Source: an uncultured Paraglaciecola sp. | Lineage (GTDB): Bacteria; Pseudomonadota; Gammaproteobacteria; Enterobacterales; Alteromonadaceae | Reading direction: 5' to 3' | Assembly (NCBI RefSeq): GCF_913020055.1 | Contig: NZ_CAJWCF010000035.1 | Span: forward strand, 1 to 40,459 | DNA: 40,459 nucleotides | Part shown: piece by piece, positions 15,711 to 26,000 of the stretch | How positions within the stretch are numbered: position 1 is the first letter of the stretch | Layout: the number at the start of each line of letters is the position of its first letter | Position numbers and translations under genes: made by a program | Notes under the pieces: generated by a model | What the model was told of the DNA's origin: nothing | The model's input: only the letters and a program-made list of their open reading frames with translations | The model's database searches: none

Positions 15711-16298
15711 TCATGGTAAAACTATCTTACCCTTGATGACCATGATGCAATCCATACCAGCATTTTGGGCTGCTTGGCGGCCTATTTCGGTGTCTTCGAA
15801 TACTACGCACTCTTCTGCTGCTAAGCCCATGTTTTTAGCTACAGTTAAAAAGGTTTCGCCATGGGGTTTGCCTTGTTTTACATCGGTAGCGGTAACAACG
15901 GTTTCTACGCGGTCGAGTAAACCTGTTGCTGTAAGTATTTTAATGGCGTTATTTCGATCTGAGCCGGTACCAATCCCCATCTTAAGTTTGCCTTGGTAAC
16001 GTTGCATCACTTGGAAGGTATCCTCGATAATACTTGGGCTATCTTTAAGGTCGAGAAAGGCTAAGCGTTTTGTTTCGGTAACGTCATCTATATCATGGCT
16101 AAGCCCATATTTTTCATTCATTAACTCAACAGTTTCTCGGGTAGGCACGCCACCAAGGTTATGCATGTATTCACTGTCGTAGGGGTAATCATATAATTCG
16201 CAGATTTGTTGCCACGCTTTACCATGTGCACCCATTGAATCTATCAATGTACCGTCCATATCGAACACTATGCCTTTGTAGCGGCTTAAATCGGGCAT
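15711..16298 (-). CDS. yqaB: HAD-superfamily sugar phosphatase, YqaB-like
   Basis: With the ATG at 16298 (AAGGA seven bases upstream) the protein is 195 aa. HAD motif I is FDMDGTL with catalytic D13 and D15, followed by the cap domain; motif II is in GIGTGSD; the lysine motif is KQGKPHGETF; motif IV is VVFEDTEIG. Length and pattern match the beta-phosphoglucomutase-like subgroup, and the sequence resembles E. coli YqaB, a fructose-1-phosphate/6-phosphogluconate phosphatase. Substrate specificity cannot be set from the sequence. It is cytoplasmic and monocistronic in appearance; a bidirectional terminator separates it from nadA upstream. Confidence 0.85.
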   Translation of the reverse strand: MPDLSRYKGIVFDMDGTLIDSMGAHGKAWQQICELYDYPYDSEYMHNLGGVPTRETVELMNEKYGLSHDIDDVTETKRLAFLDLKDSPSIIEDTFQVMQRYQGKLKMGIGTGSDRNNAIKILTATGLLDRVETVVTATDVKQGKPHGETFLTVAKNMGLAAEECVVFEDTEIGRQAAQNAGMDCIMVIKGKIVLP

Positions 16299-16351
16299 TG
16301 CACACATTCCTTATAATTAAAACACTACAGAGGTTATGAGGGTTATAAATC

Positions 16352-16375
16352 AAAAAGCCAGCGTTGCTGGCTTTT
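16352..16375 (-). terminator. Terminator after nadA
   Basis: AAAAAGCCAGC, loop GTT, GCTGGCTTTT forms a 10-bp stem with A and T tracts on both sides. It lies about 30 bases after the nadA stop on the minus strand and upstream of the HAD phosphatase gene. Confidence 0.85.
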
Positions 16376-16406
16376 AAGTTGTTGATTGAACGGCAAAACA
16401 AACTTA

Positions 16407-17465
16407 CTAGGCGTTGCCCGTTACTTTCATTTTTAATTCGGCTGAAAAATCGAGCATACGATTCAACGGTACTAATGCTCGTTGGCGCAACGCTTCGTCT
16501 ACAAAAATTTCGTGGCCACTGGTATCTGTTAGTGATTGGTGAATCGCTTTAAGGCCGTTCATGGCCATCCAAGGACAATGAGCACAACTTTTACAGGTTG
16601 CACCGTTACCAGCGGTAGGTGCTTCTAACAATATTTTACCGGGTGCCGCTTGCTGCATTTTGTAAAAAATACCGCGATCGGTGGCCACGATAAAATGACT
16701 ATTGGGTAGAGTTTTAGCTGCATTGATTAGCTGAGTGGTAGAACCTACCGCATCAGCCAAAGCGACTACACTGGCAGGTGATTCTGGATGTACCAAAATA
16801 GCGGCTTCAGGGTAGAGGTGTTTCATGTCTAACAGCGCTTTTGCTGAAAACTCGTCATGAACAATACATTCGCCTTGCCACATCAACATATCAGCGCCGG
16901 TTTGATTGGCAATATACGCGCCTAAATGGCGATCCGGTGCCCAGATAATTTTCTCACCTAGTGAGTCTAAATGTTCCACGATTTCTAAGGCAATACTTGA
17001 GGTAACCACCCAATCAGCTCGAGCTTTTACCGCCGCTGAGGTATTGGCATACACTACCACTGTATGATCGGGGTGAGCATCACAAAAAGCTGAAAATTGC
17101 TCATCAGGGCAACCAATATCAAGTGAACAGGTGGCCTCTAAGGTTGGCATCAATACGGTTTTTTCAGGGCTGAGAATTTTAGCGGTTTCCCCCATAAATT
17201 TAACACCAGCCACAATCAAAGTATCGGCTTCGCAGTCACGGCCAAAACGGGCCATTTCGAGTGAGTCAGAAATACATCCGCCGGTTTCTTCGGCTAAGGC
17301 TTGGATTTCAGGATCGGTGTAATAGTGGGCAACCAACACTGCATTTTTTTGTTTTAGCAGTGTTTTTATGCCATACACGTATTGTTGCTGTTGTTCTTTA
17401 CTTAGCGCAACAGGCTTAGCAGGAAACGGATATTCAATGGTTTCAATGGGAAATAACTGGGACAT
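16407..17465 (-). CDS. nadA: Quinolinate synthase A
   Basis: NadA condenses iminoaspartate with dihydroxyacetone phosphate to quinolinate in de novo NAD synthesis, using a [4Fe-4S] cluster. The 352-aa sequence matches the long proteobacterial form. The three cluster cysteines appear as C113 ([11 protein letters not shown]), C200 ([11 protein letters not shown]) and C297 ([15 protein letters not shown]), and the active-site region [19 protein letters not shown] is intact. The product is cytoplasmic. No nadB or nadC lies nearby. The gene stands alone with its own terminator. Confidence 0.97.
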   Translation of the reverse strand: MSQLFPIETIEYPFPAKPVALSKEQQQQYVYGIKTLLKQKNAVLVAHYYTDPEIQALAEETGGCISDSLEMARFGRDCEADTLIVAGVKFMGETAKILSPEKTVLMPTLEATCSLDIGCPDEQFSAFCDAHPDHTVVVYANTSAAVKARADWVVTSSIALEIVEHLDSLGEKIIWAPDRHLGAYIANQTGADMLMWQGECIVHDEFSAKALLDMKHLYPEAAILVHPESPASVVALADAVGSTTQLINAAKTLPNSHFIVATDRGIFYKMQQAAPGKILLEAPTAGNGATCKSCAHCPWMAMNGLKAIHQSLTDTSGHEIFVDEALRQRALVPLNRMLDFSAELKMKVTGNA

Positions 17466-17556
17466 AATCTGAATATAATACTAACGGGAGCAAATAACGT
17501 CCGAGTATTATACCCTTGGTGATAGGGCCTTGTCACATAAATGGCATTTTCATTTG

Positions 17557-18669
17557 TTATAGATTATTAATGTTTTTGCTGTTTGCGTTTAAGTATTGCT
17601 GATACCTAGCTCGCCAAAATTTACTTTCTGATAGGTTATTAGACTGTTCGTACAGTTGTGCAAAGTTTATATGCGCTGAAGGTTGATTAGGGGCTTTTTG
17701 CAGCTGCCTTTGCCACGCGGTTAAGTACAGCGCTGGAATAAAGCCAGTATCGTGATATTCCATAAAGGTTAACTGGTTAGACGCTTTAAACGCTTGGGTG
17801 GCGTGATTATCACAGGTGCGAGCGGTAAATAGGTCGGTGTGTTTTTGCACACCAATTGATTGCCAATATTGTTGGTCTGGCTCTGTTTGTTCTGCTTGTT
17901 TAAATACCATATTAGGTGCATCAACGCCTGCACATACACGTTGTGCGAGTCCTTGACTGAGAGGGTATTCATCTATAAAGCCAGAGAAGTGGGCTAGTTC
18001 ATGGATAAACACATCGTAGGTGTCTTGGCGGTCAAGAAACATAATACCGTTATGTACGTTAGCTTTACCTTGGTTGGCAAACATCACTAAATGGGTAAAA
18101 GGTAAAGGTTTTAGCTTTTCGGCTAAGGACAATAGTTGGCAACCTAACCTACCGCTTTGTTGCCAATTTTTATCACACGTAATGTCTACAGGATCAAACC
18201 AAGTCACATCATGGATACAAATCGATAAGTCTTTGAGGCGCGCGTCTTGGGCGAAACGTGATCTAAAATGTTCGGCCTGTGCCAATGACTCGATGTCTGG
18301 CGTCACGAACAACAGTGTTTGTTTACAGCTTTTAGGCAAAGAGGATAACTGCTGGATAAAGTCAGCATTGCGGTTTTGCGTGAAGGCGGCAGCGTGATAT
18401 TGGTACAACCCAGTTAATGATTGTAAATCTAAGCTCAGATTTTGTGAGCCAAGTACTGAAAATTCCTGAGATGCTTGCTGGTACTTTTTATCTCGCCATA
18501 ATGCTAAGCCATAGGCAAGTTGTTGTTCAGCCACTTTATTCGGTACCTGTTTGGCAACAGGCACATATTCTTGTTGGTGTGAGGGAGCTAAATTGCAATG
18601 TTCAACCATGAGCCAAACAGGGGTTAACATACAAGCTAAGGCTATTCCCCATTTGGTCATTGCAAACAT
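17557..18669 (-). CDS. Predicted exported metzincin-like metallopeptidase, coupled to nlpI
   Basis: This protein has 370 aa. An N-terminal hydrophobic segment (about 5-22) serves as a signal peptide or anchor; an in-frame ATG at 18660 is an alternative start. Residues 223-233 read HELAHFSGFID, matching HExxHxxGxxD, in which two His and an Asp would bind zinc and Glu224 would be the base; it continues EY. A downstream Met in LTFMEYHDTG could form a Met-turn. A TPR-like helical segment is at the C-terminus (about 335-365) and another near the N-terminus (LAYGLALWRDKKYQQASQEF). It begins two bases after the nlpI stop. NlpI is an adaptor for periplasmic proteases, so a shared job in envelope proteolysis is plausible but inferred. 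No exact peptidase family is recognised. Confidence 0.72.
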   Translation of the reverse strand: MFAMTKWGIALACMLTPVWLMVEHCNLAPSHQQEYVPVAKQVPNKVAEQQLAYGLALWRDKKYQQASQEFSVLGSQNLSLDLQSLTGLYQYHAAAFTQNRNADFIQQLSSLPKSCKQTLLFVTPDIESLAQAEHFRSRFAQDARLKDLSICIHDVTWFDPVDITCDKNWQQSGRLGCQLLSLAEKLKPLPFTHLVMFANQGKANVHNGIMFLDRQDTYDVFIHELAHFSGFIDEYPLSQGLAQRVCAGVDAPNMVFKQAEQTEPDQQYWQSIGVQKHTDLFTARTCDNHATQAFKASNQLTFMEYHDTGFIPALYLTAWQRQLQKAPNQPSAHINFAQLYEQSNNLSESKFWRARYQQYLNANSKNINNL

Positions 18670-18671
18670 GG

Positions 18672-19580
18672 TTATTGGGTTTGTAGCTCGTTTGTAGCGG
18701 TTTTATTGGCAGAGTCACGCAATAAGTTAAGCTCTAAACGCGCGTAGCGGTGTTCAACATACTCGAACACATTAGTACTTAACGCTAACTTAAAGTAGTT
18801 TGATGCGATACCCGTGTTGCCGCGTGCAGAGTGGTATTTACCTAGGTAAAAGTAGGCTTCACATAACCTGTCGGTTAATTGTTGTTGGCTAGTCACACCG
18901 CTTATTAAGGTATTGAGTAGTTCACTTTCAGTGGTTTTATCAAGATATAAATCGACCAACTGAGTTGCCCAGTTAGTATCGTCTAAATTTTTACGTTGCT
19001 GAGCAAGTTCAATCAGCGCCTTCGGTTTGTCTATTTCGCTAGACGCAAGATAACTCCAAAGGGCGCGATAGGGATCTGAAGCATTTTTATTATAGAAAGT
19101 ACCAAAATCACGTACTGCTAAATCAGGACGACCTCCGTAATACAAAGCAATACCACGGTTTAAAAAGGCAAACTCCATTTCAGGATTAATATCTAAGGTA
19201 GCGTCAAAGGCTTCGTACGCTTGGATGAAATCCATTTGCTGAGTGTAATGTACACCCATAGAATTATAAGCTTCAGCCAAATCAGGCTTTAAACGAATAG
19301 CTTGATTAAAATCGTATTGTGCGAGTCCAGACAACCCCACACTGTCGTATAACGTGCCGCGCTGATGTAGCAGTTGTGCTCGTTGTTCGTCTTCTAATTC
19401 AGTGTTTACCAAAATATGGCTATAACGGGCAATGGCTAGTTGTGAACGCGGATTCATCGGTGCAGGTTCGGCCAATAACAAATTGCCCATTTGCCTGTTG
19501 CCCTGGGTAGAGCCATTATTATTTGCACAGCCAAAAAAGAGTGCGCTAAGTACAATGATGATGCTGAGATGTTTATGCAT
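18672..19580 (-). CDS. nlpI: NlpI-like TPR lipoprotein
   Basis: NlpI is an outer-membrane lipoprotein that, in E. coli, docks the Prc protease to its peptidoglycan hydrolase substrate MepS. This 302-aa protein has a lipobox (FFGC18) with Ala at +2, consistent with outer-membrane sorting. TPR repeats cover most of the chain. Strongly conserved segments include QLLHQRGTLYDSVGLSGLA, the LNRGIALYYGGRPDLA block and EHRYARLELNLL near the end. Length matches E. coli NlpI (294 aa). It is followed two bases later by a predicted metallopeptidase rather than by the usual neighbours such as deaD/pnp. The Shine-Dalgarno is weak. Confidence 0.9.
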   Translation of the reverse strand: MHKHLSIIIVLSALFFGCANNNGSTQGNRQMGNLLLAEPAPMNPRSQLAIARYSHILVNTELEDEQRAQLLHQRGTLYDSVGLSGLAQYDFNQAIRLKPDLAEAYNSMGVHYTQQMDFIQAYEAFDATLDINPEMEFAFLNRGIALYYGGRPDLAVRDFGTFYNKNASDPYRALWSYLASSEIDKPKALIELAQQRKNLDDTNWATQLVDLYLDKTTESELLNTLISGVTSQQQLTDRLCEAYFYLGKYHSARGNTGIASNYFKLALSTNVFEYVEHRYARLELNLLRDSANKTATNELQTQ

Positions 19581-19825
19581 ATTAGTTGAGAAGTTTTACC
19601 TGAAAATAGACTATTTATATGACTCTCATTTTGAGCCTAGGTTTCAATACAAGCCTTTAAAATAGTCAGAAAACATGAAGAAGTTATGTTTGTAGAGTCG
19701 CTTATTTCCCTGTAAAAGTAAAGTTGCCGGAGCATCTGTCCAGTTAAAATATCAATTAAACTTGAATCCAAAGCCCAAAATAAAGCAAACTACGCGGCCG
19801 AGTTAAATTTAAAGTCTAATTTTTT

Positions 19826-20236
19826 ATGGCACTTGAACTAACAGCCGAACACAAAATGCTTATGGCCCTTGCCAATAAAGCACAAAAAAATGCCCATGCG
19901 CCCTATTCAAACTTTCATGTAGGTGCGGCCATTCTTGATGAAAACGCCCAACTACATGCCAGCTGTAATGTGGAAAATGCCGCCTATCCTTTGGGGCAAT
20001 GTGCCGAAGCTGGTGCTATTTCAGCCATGGTGGCCTCTGGTAGTAAGAAAATAAAACAAATATTGATCGCCAGTCCCAACGACGATTTTTGCCCCCCCTG
20101 TGGCGGTTGTCGTCAAAAGATTGCTGAGTTTGCTGATACTCAAACAGAAGTGCATATGGCAACGAAAACCGGTGAAATCAAAACCGTTAAGTTTACCGAG
20201 TTACTGCCGTTGGCATTTGGTTTTGATAAAAACTAG
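19826..20236 (+). CDS. cdd: Cytidine deaminase
   Basis: The protein deaminates cytidine and deoxycytidine to uridine and deoxyuridine in pyrimidine salvage. At 136 aa it is of the short, tetrameric, three-cysteine zinc type rather than the long dimeric E. coli type. Substrate-binding NVEN (48-51), the zinc and catalytic motif C59-A-E61, and the second zinc motif PCGGC with C92 and C95 are all present. The gene is convergent with the molybdenum hydroxylase genes and followed by a strong terminator. No clear Shine-Dalgarno precedes the ATG. Confidence 0.95.
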   Translation: MALELTAEHKMLMALANKAQKNAHAPYSNFHVGAAILDENAQLHASCNVENAAYPLGQCAEAGAISAMVASGSKKIKQILIASPNDDFCPPCGGCRQKIAEFADTQTEVHMATKTGEIKTVKFTELLPLAFGFDKN

Positions 20237-20250
20237 GTCGTAACACACAA

Positions 20251-20276
20251 AAATGCCGCTATATTTAGCGGCATTT
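20251..20276 (+). terminator. Terminator between cdd and the molybdenum hydroxylase operon
   Basis: AAATGCCGCTA, loop TATT, TAGCGGCATTT forms a perfect 11-bp stem 14 bases after the cdd stop. Flanking A and T runs allow it to act on both converging transcripts. Confidence 0.88.
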
Positions 20277-20295
20277 CATCAGTCTACATTCCAAA

Positions 20296-22494
20296 CTACA
20301 TCGACATAGGCTTAAACGGTAGATCTCGATAACGTTTACCTGAGGCGGCAAACACTGCATTGGCTAATGCCGGCGCAAATGGACCTAGGCCTGGTTCACC
20401 TAAACCTGTGGGTTTAAAGTCATTTTCAACAAAATGTACATTGACCTGTGGCATTTCGTTAATGCGTAGTACTGGGTAGTTGTGAAAATTTGAATTCACT
20501 ACTGCCCCTTCTCTAAACACCACTTCGGTGCGTAACGACAACGACATGCCCATGACCACTGCGCCTTCCATTTGTGCAGTTGCACTATCGGTGTTTAACA
20601 CTTGACCACAATCAACCACAGCGTCAACTTCAAGCACTTTGATGTCATCGCCGTTAACTTCCACTCGCACAGCCATGGCCACATAGGTGTTGAAACTAAA
20701 ATGCACAGCTATGCCTAAACCTTGGTTACTGGGTAGCTTATCTCGGTTAGCCCAGTTGGACTTTTTAGCCGCGATAGCTAATGCACCTTTTGAACGTGCG
20801 ACTTTCTCGGCTTGTTCGGCATTTTTGTTGTTATCGTAAATGCTGTTTAATAAACTAAGGGTGTCTGTTTTAGCTTTGTGAGCCAATTCATCGGCCGCAC
20901 TACCAAAGGCAAAACCGTAAAATATGGCATATACCGCTCGGTACCAACCAATACGAGTATGAGCTTTTGCCTCACCGGTTTCACTGCGATAGTTGGCTAT
21001 ACCAAAAGGGTGATTATCCACATCACCTAAATTATTGGCCGGGGCTCTATCAAGTGAAGGGTCAAACAATGATGCAATTGCCGGGAAGGCAGCGCGGTGT
21101 AACCAACCTGTGACGTTACCATCTTTGTCTATCGCCGCTTCAATATGTTGAGCACTAATCGAATGGTAATAGCCGGTGCGCATGTCTTCTTCTCGCGACC
21201 AAGTTAGTTGTACGGGTGCATTCACTGCCTGCGATAAAACCGCAGCTTCGTGTACGTAGTCACATTTAAACTTACGACCAAACGCGCCACCCGCCATAGT
21301 CACATTGACCATGATGTCTTTAGGTTCACGTTTTAAATATTGCGCCAATACTTTTTGGATATCTGCTGGGCTTTGTGTGGCGGCCCATACTTCACAGCTG
21401 TCTTTTTGCACCCAAACCACTGAAGCATTTGGCTCCATAGGTGAGTGAGATAAATGGCCGCCCGTGTAGGTGGCTTTCACTATGTGTTCTGCTTCGGTAA
21501 ACGCTTTGGTGATATCACCACGTTCAGCGGCTAACTGCGCGGGTTTTTCTACATTTTTAACTAGCTGGGCTTTATAGGCCTTAGTGTCGTAACTTTGGTG
21601 TTCGCCTAAGTCCCATTCAATCTTTAATTTTTTTAGAGCTTGTTGGGCAGTCCAGGTATTGTCTGCCACTACAGCTACGCCGCCAAGTGTTCCAAAAGGC
21701 ACTTCAAATATTGGAATTTCAATCACATCCAGCACGCCTTTGACTTGCATGGCTGCGGTTTTATCGACACTTTTTAACTTACCACCCATAACTGGGCAGT
21801 GGGTCATAGCGGCATATTTTAAGCCTGGCATTTTGGTATCCACGCCGTAGGTTAACTTACCCACCACAATGTCACCTTGATTGTGTCTAGCGATGTCTTT
21901 GCCGATATATTTGTAATCTTTTTTCTCTTTTAAGGTAACACTGTCAGGCACTGCTTGGTCAGCTGCAAGACTAGCTAACTCACCATAACCCAACTTTTGT
22001 TGATTATTTTTGTTAATCACAAAGTGGTTATCAGCCATACACTCAGATGCGGGTACTCCCCAGACTTTAGCTGCGGCGGCCACTAACATAACTTTTGCAG
22101 CGGCCCCTGCTTCACGCATGGGAATATACATAGTGCGAATACTGGCCGAGCCGCCAGTGGCTTGAGAGCCGTATTTTTCTTCGTTACCTTCACCTTGTTT
22201 AATACTCACTCGGGTCCAATCGGCATCAAGTTCATCGGCGACTGCTGCTGGTAATGCGGTGCTAATACCTTGCCCCATTTCACAGCGGCCGCAGTAGATT
22301 AAAGTGTCGCCGTTGTCAGCAATATGAATAAACGCATTCGGATTAAAGGTGTTATCTTCGCCCATTTTAAAACCGGCAATAGTGGTTTGCGGTAAACTAA
22401 TACCCAACACTAAACCACCTGTAGCTAAACCCGATTGTTTAAGAAATTTACGACGACTTTGATTAGAAACTGTATTTTGCTTTGCTATAGTCAT
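20296..22494 (-). CDS. Molybdenum hydroxylase large subunit, isoquinoline 1-oxidoreductase beta type
   Basis: With the ATG at 22494 the subunit is 732 aa. AGGAGG lies just upstream, and the preceding gene stops one base before it. A twin-arginine signal (SRRKFLKQSGLATGGLVLG) indicates Tat export. The sequence has the molybdopterin-binding xanthine dehydrogenase fold in the split, single-chain arrangement of IorB: GRCEMGQGIST near the N-terminus, AGGAFGRKFKCDY in the middle and GLGEPGLGPFAPALANA near the C-terminus, where the Glu is the likely active-site base. It would bind Mo-molybdopterin cytosine dinucleotide and hydroxylate an N-heterocycle or oxidise an aldehyde. The Tat tail implies a periplasmic enzyme. 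No cytochrome partner or maturation gene lies nearby. Confidence 0.88.
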   Translation of the reverse strand: MTIAKQNTVSNQSRRKFLKQSGLATGGLVLGISLPQTTIAGFKMGEDNTFNPNAFIHIADNGDTLIYCGRCEMGQGISTALPAAVADELDADWTRVSIKQGEGNEEKYGSQATGGSASIRTMYIPMREAGAAAKVMLVAAAAKVWGVPASECMADNHFVINKNNQQKLGYGELASLAADQAVPDSVTLKEKKDYKYIGKDIARHNQGDIVVGKLTYGVDTKMPGLKYAAMTHCPVMGGKLKSVDKTAAMQVKGVLDVIEIPIFEVPFGTLGGVAVVADNTWTAQQALKKLKIEWDLGEHQSYDTKAYKAQLVKNVEKPAQLAAERGDITKAFTEAEHIVKATYTGGHLSHSPMEPNASVVWVQKDSCEVWAATQSPADIQKVLAQYLKREPKDIMVNVTMAGGAFGRKFKCDYVHEAAVLSQAVNAPVQLTWSREEDMRTGYYHSISAQHIEAAIDKDGNVTGWLHRAAFPAIASLFDPSLDRAPANNLGDVDNHPFGIANYRSETGEAKAHTRIGWYRAVYAIFYGFAFGSAADELAHKAKTDTLSLLNSIYDNNKNAEQAEKVARSKGALAIAAKKSNWANRDKLPSNQGLGIAVHFSFNTYVAMAVRVEVNGDDIKVLEVDAVVDCGQVLNTDSATAQMEGAVVMGMSLSLRTEVVFREGAVVNSNFHNYPVLRINEMPQVNVHFVENDFKPTGLGEPGLGPFAPALANAVFAASGKRYRDLPFKPMSM

Positions 22495-22495
22495 T

Positions 22496-22966
22496 TTAAG
22501 CCTCCTTATACATTTCTTCAGCTGCATCAGAAACCGCTTGTTTGATGCGTTGATAGGTACCACAGCGGCAAATATTCCCTTGCATGGCATTGTCGATATC
22601 GTCACTACTAGGGGTTTTATTGGTCGCTAAAAAACTGGCGGCATTCATGATTTGACCAGCTTGGCAGTAGCCACATTGTGGAACCTTGTTGGCTAACCAT
22701 GCTTTTTGCAATGGGTGATCACCATTTTCAGATAAACCTTCAATGGTAGTGATAGATTTGCCCGCAACAGCCGATACCGGCATCACACATGAACGTGTTG
22801 CCTGCCCATCGATGTGAATAGTACAAGCTCCACATAAACCCATACCACAACCAAATTTGGTGCCTGTTAGTTCAAGTTTATCTCGTAGAAACCATAATAA
22901 AGGCATGTCACCTTCAACATCGATAGGATAACTTTTACCGTTAATCTTAATACTTTGACTCATCAC
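22496..22966 (-). CDS. Two-[2Fe-2S] small subunit, isoquinoline 1-oxidoreductase alpha type
   Basis: This 156-aa subunit carries both iron-sulfur clusters. The plant-ferredoxin-type cluster motif is [15 protein letters not shown] followed by a fourth Cys in TRSC. The second, helical cluster uses CGYCQAGQ and CRCGTYQRI. It passes electrons from the molybdenum centre of the large subunit to an unknown acceptor. There is no signal peptide of its own, so co-export with the Tat-tagged partner is expected. GGAGAG lies just before the ATG. It is the first gene of a two-gene operon. Confidence 0.92.
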   Translation of the reverse strand: MMSQSIKINGKSYPIDVEGDMPLLWFLRDKLELTGTKFGCGMGLCGACTIHIDGQATRSCVMPVSAVAGKSITTIEGLSENGDHPLQKAWLANKVPQCGYCQAGQIMNAASFLATNKTPSSDDIDNAMQGNICRCGTYQRIKQAVSDAAEEMYKEA

Positions 22967-23051
22967 TCTCTCCGCTTAACTTAGCTGTAGGCTGAATCGA
23001 TGGTCTGAATCTGCCTAATTGTTTTGTTTACGCTGCTAGATAAACATAAGT

Positions 23052-26000
23052 TTAATCTTGAATCGCTGGCGTAGAATATTTAGGTGGTTTTACTTGTTTA
23101 TTTTTAGTCTTTTTCAACTGTTTCATCAATTCCTGCACGCCTCTGAGTAATTGTGGATCATTACCTTTAGCCAGAGATTTAGCATCTTGGTATACCTCAA
23201 TGTCAGGGGCAATACCGACATTCTCTCCGACCCATTTATTGTTCAGAGGGTCAAACACAGCATTATCTGGGGCGGTGAGTGCGCCACCGTCAAGTAAGGC
23301 GTAATGCACCGATGATTTGACTAAACCACCCCAAGTACGTGCGCCAATTAACTTACCTATTTTTTGTTGACGGAAGGCCCAAGGAAAATAATCCCCTCCC
23401 GAACCAGCCAACTCATTAATAAGCAGCACTTTAGGCCCTTTTATCCCTGCTGGTAGCAACAAGGGTTTACCATTAGGTACTTCGTTGGTAAGAGCAGAGC
23501 GGAGTTTTCGACTCATCAAATCCACCATGTAATCATCTAAATAACCACCACCGTTAAAACGTTCATCAATTACCGCCCCTAACTTATCTTGTTGGGCAAA
23601 GAAATATCGATTAAACGACACAAAGCCCGGTGTACTCGTATTAGGTACCCAAACATAAGCTAATTTTCCGTTCGATAACTTGTCGACCAATCTACGATTA
23701 TCTTCGACCCAAGCACGTTGTCTTAAAGATCTTTCTTTACCTATAGGTTTGACTGTTATTTGCCATGCTTCGCTGAAATTAGGTTTATCGTTAATATGCA
23801 ATACGGTTTGCTGACCGACTGTACCGTCTAAAAATTCATAAGGGTTATCTGCGCTAGTTAATTCTTTGCCATTTACACCCACCAAATATTGCCCTTGCGC
23901 AACCTTCAAACCTGGCTGATCCAATGGGCCTTTTAGTTTAGGGTTCCAACTTTCGGCGGTAAATATTCGGCTAAGCTGCCAACGCCCTTGATTAATGCGT
24001 AAATCGGCACCTAATAAACCTGCACTGGCCTTTTCTGTTTTTGGATAATCGCCACCAAACACAAAGCTATGGCCTACCGATAATTCACCGTTCACCCGAT
24101 CCAATAAGTAGGTCAAATCAACACGATGTTTGATATGTTTCACTAAGGGTTCGTAGCGACTAAACACTTCATTCCAATCGCGCCCGTGCATGTTTTTATC
24201 ATAAAAATAATCACGTTGATAACGCCAGGCCTCTACAAACATTTGTCGCCATTCTTGTTGGCGATCAAGGTTCATCATCAACTTGGCATTTAAAGGATCT
24301 TCGGTTTTGGCTTTTGCTTTATCGGCATCCACTACAAACCATTCAGGGCCTTTTTTGACCAACATTTTTTTATGATTTGCCGAAATACTGGCTGATTGAA
24401 TACCGCTTATAAAGGGTTTTGCTTTTCGTGTTTTCAAGTCAAATTTTAGCAATTCGACATCTCTGTCTTCGCCTTGTCTTTTGGCAAAAAACACTGTTCC
24501 TTCTGGGGCTGTCAGAGTAAAAGCATAATTTCCCGCTGGCATGGGTAGCGGTAAAATACGTCTTTCAATATTTTCGAAGTCTATCTTTATTAATTCTATC
24601 GGCTGTTCTTCTGAGTCTTTGCTCTCAGTGTCATTTTTTACCGATTCATCGTCCTCGGTAGACTCTTCGTCCTCATTTTTAGGTTCATCCTCGGCAATGT
24701 CTTCCTCATCACTGCGCGGCGCAAAAGGCGAGGTTTCATCGGCCAATAAACTCACTACATAAGGCGCATACTCTGAGTCAGCTCCCATTGAACTGGTATT
24801 TGCCCACCCACTATTTAAGCCATAATCGGTGCTAGCCAAGAAATACAAATATTGACTGTTTTGATCCCACGCAGGTGACAATGAATTGGCAAATTTATTG
24901 GTTAAAAAATGCGTTTTTTGACTGTCTACTGAGTAGATTTTTATTTGCTGAAAACTGTTATCAGCGGTTTTGACGTAAGCTAAATTATTCGAATCTGGAG
25001 ACCAGACTAAATCATTTCTACCTCGTTCTAAATTGTTGCCGCCCACATCAACGGTAATGATATTTTTAGTCGCTAACTCTATTAACCGAATACGCACATC
25101 ATCGTCTACAAACGCAATATACTTGCCATCAGGCGACCATTTAGGCTCCCAGGCCATTTTTGACTCTCCGATTGCAATAGACTGTAGTTCAGATAAACCA
25201 TCTTGAGATTGCAACATCAACTGATAACCTTGTTCGCCTTTATCAGAAAACCAAGCAATCTGATCGCCCTTAGGTGACCAAATAGGCGCTCTGTCAGCCG
25301 CATCAGATGATTGCGTGAGATTACGAACACTGCCATGTTCAACTGGAACAGTGAAAATTTCACCGCGAGAAGCCATGACCGCACGTTTACCAGAGGGTGA
25401 CAGTGATGCAGAATTTGCTTTTTTCCCCACATCTTGCCATTTGGTTTCAGCCCAAGGGAAATCGCCGGTAAGGCTAATAGACAATTTTTGCTGCTGTTTA
25501 CTGGCTAAGTCAAAAGTAAATAAATCACCATTTTGTTCAAATACTAACTGTTTGCCATTGCTGTCTAATTGTTTGATATCAGCATTTTTAAATTCTGTAA
25601 TTTGTTTGAGTCTTTTACGTTTTACAGAATATGACCAGATATTCGAAACCCAATCTCTGTCTGATAAGAAATAGACAGTGTCACCTACCCAAACAGGTTC
25701 GATGTCGATAGTTGAGTCACTATCGATCATAGTTTCTTTTAAGTTATCTAAATCAATCACCACTAATGGGGTATTTTGCCCACCTCGATAATTACGCCAT
25801 TCACCATCCCAACGAGACATACGGTCAATCACGATTTGTTTGCCATCAGCTGAATACGCGCCATTATATGCCCATTGATTAAGCACTAACTCGGCTGAGC
25901 CGCCATTGGCTGATATTGTCCATAAACGATTAATCGGCCCTGGCGCGGTGTCTCGTCCTGAAGCAAACAATATTTTTTTACCGTCAGGAGTCCATCCTCG

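Noticed and set aside
24541..24762. Plus-strand Ser-rich frame
   Set aside because: It is the complement of the acidic Glu/Asp insert in the tricorn-like protease, giving Ser-rich antisense codons.
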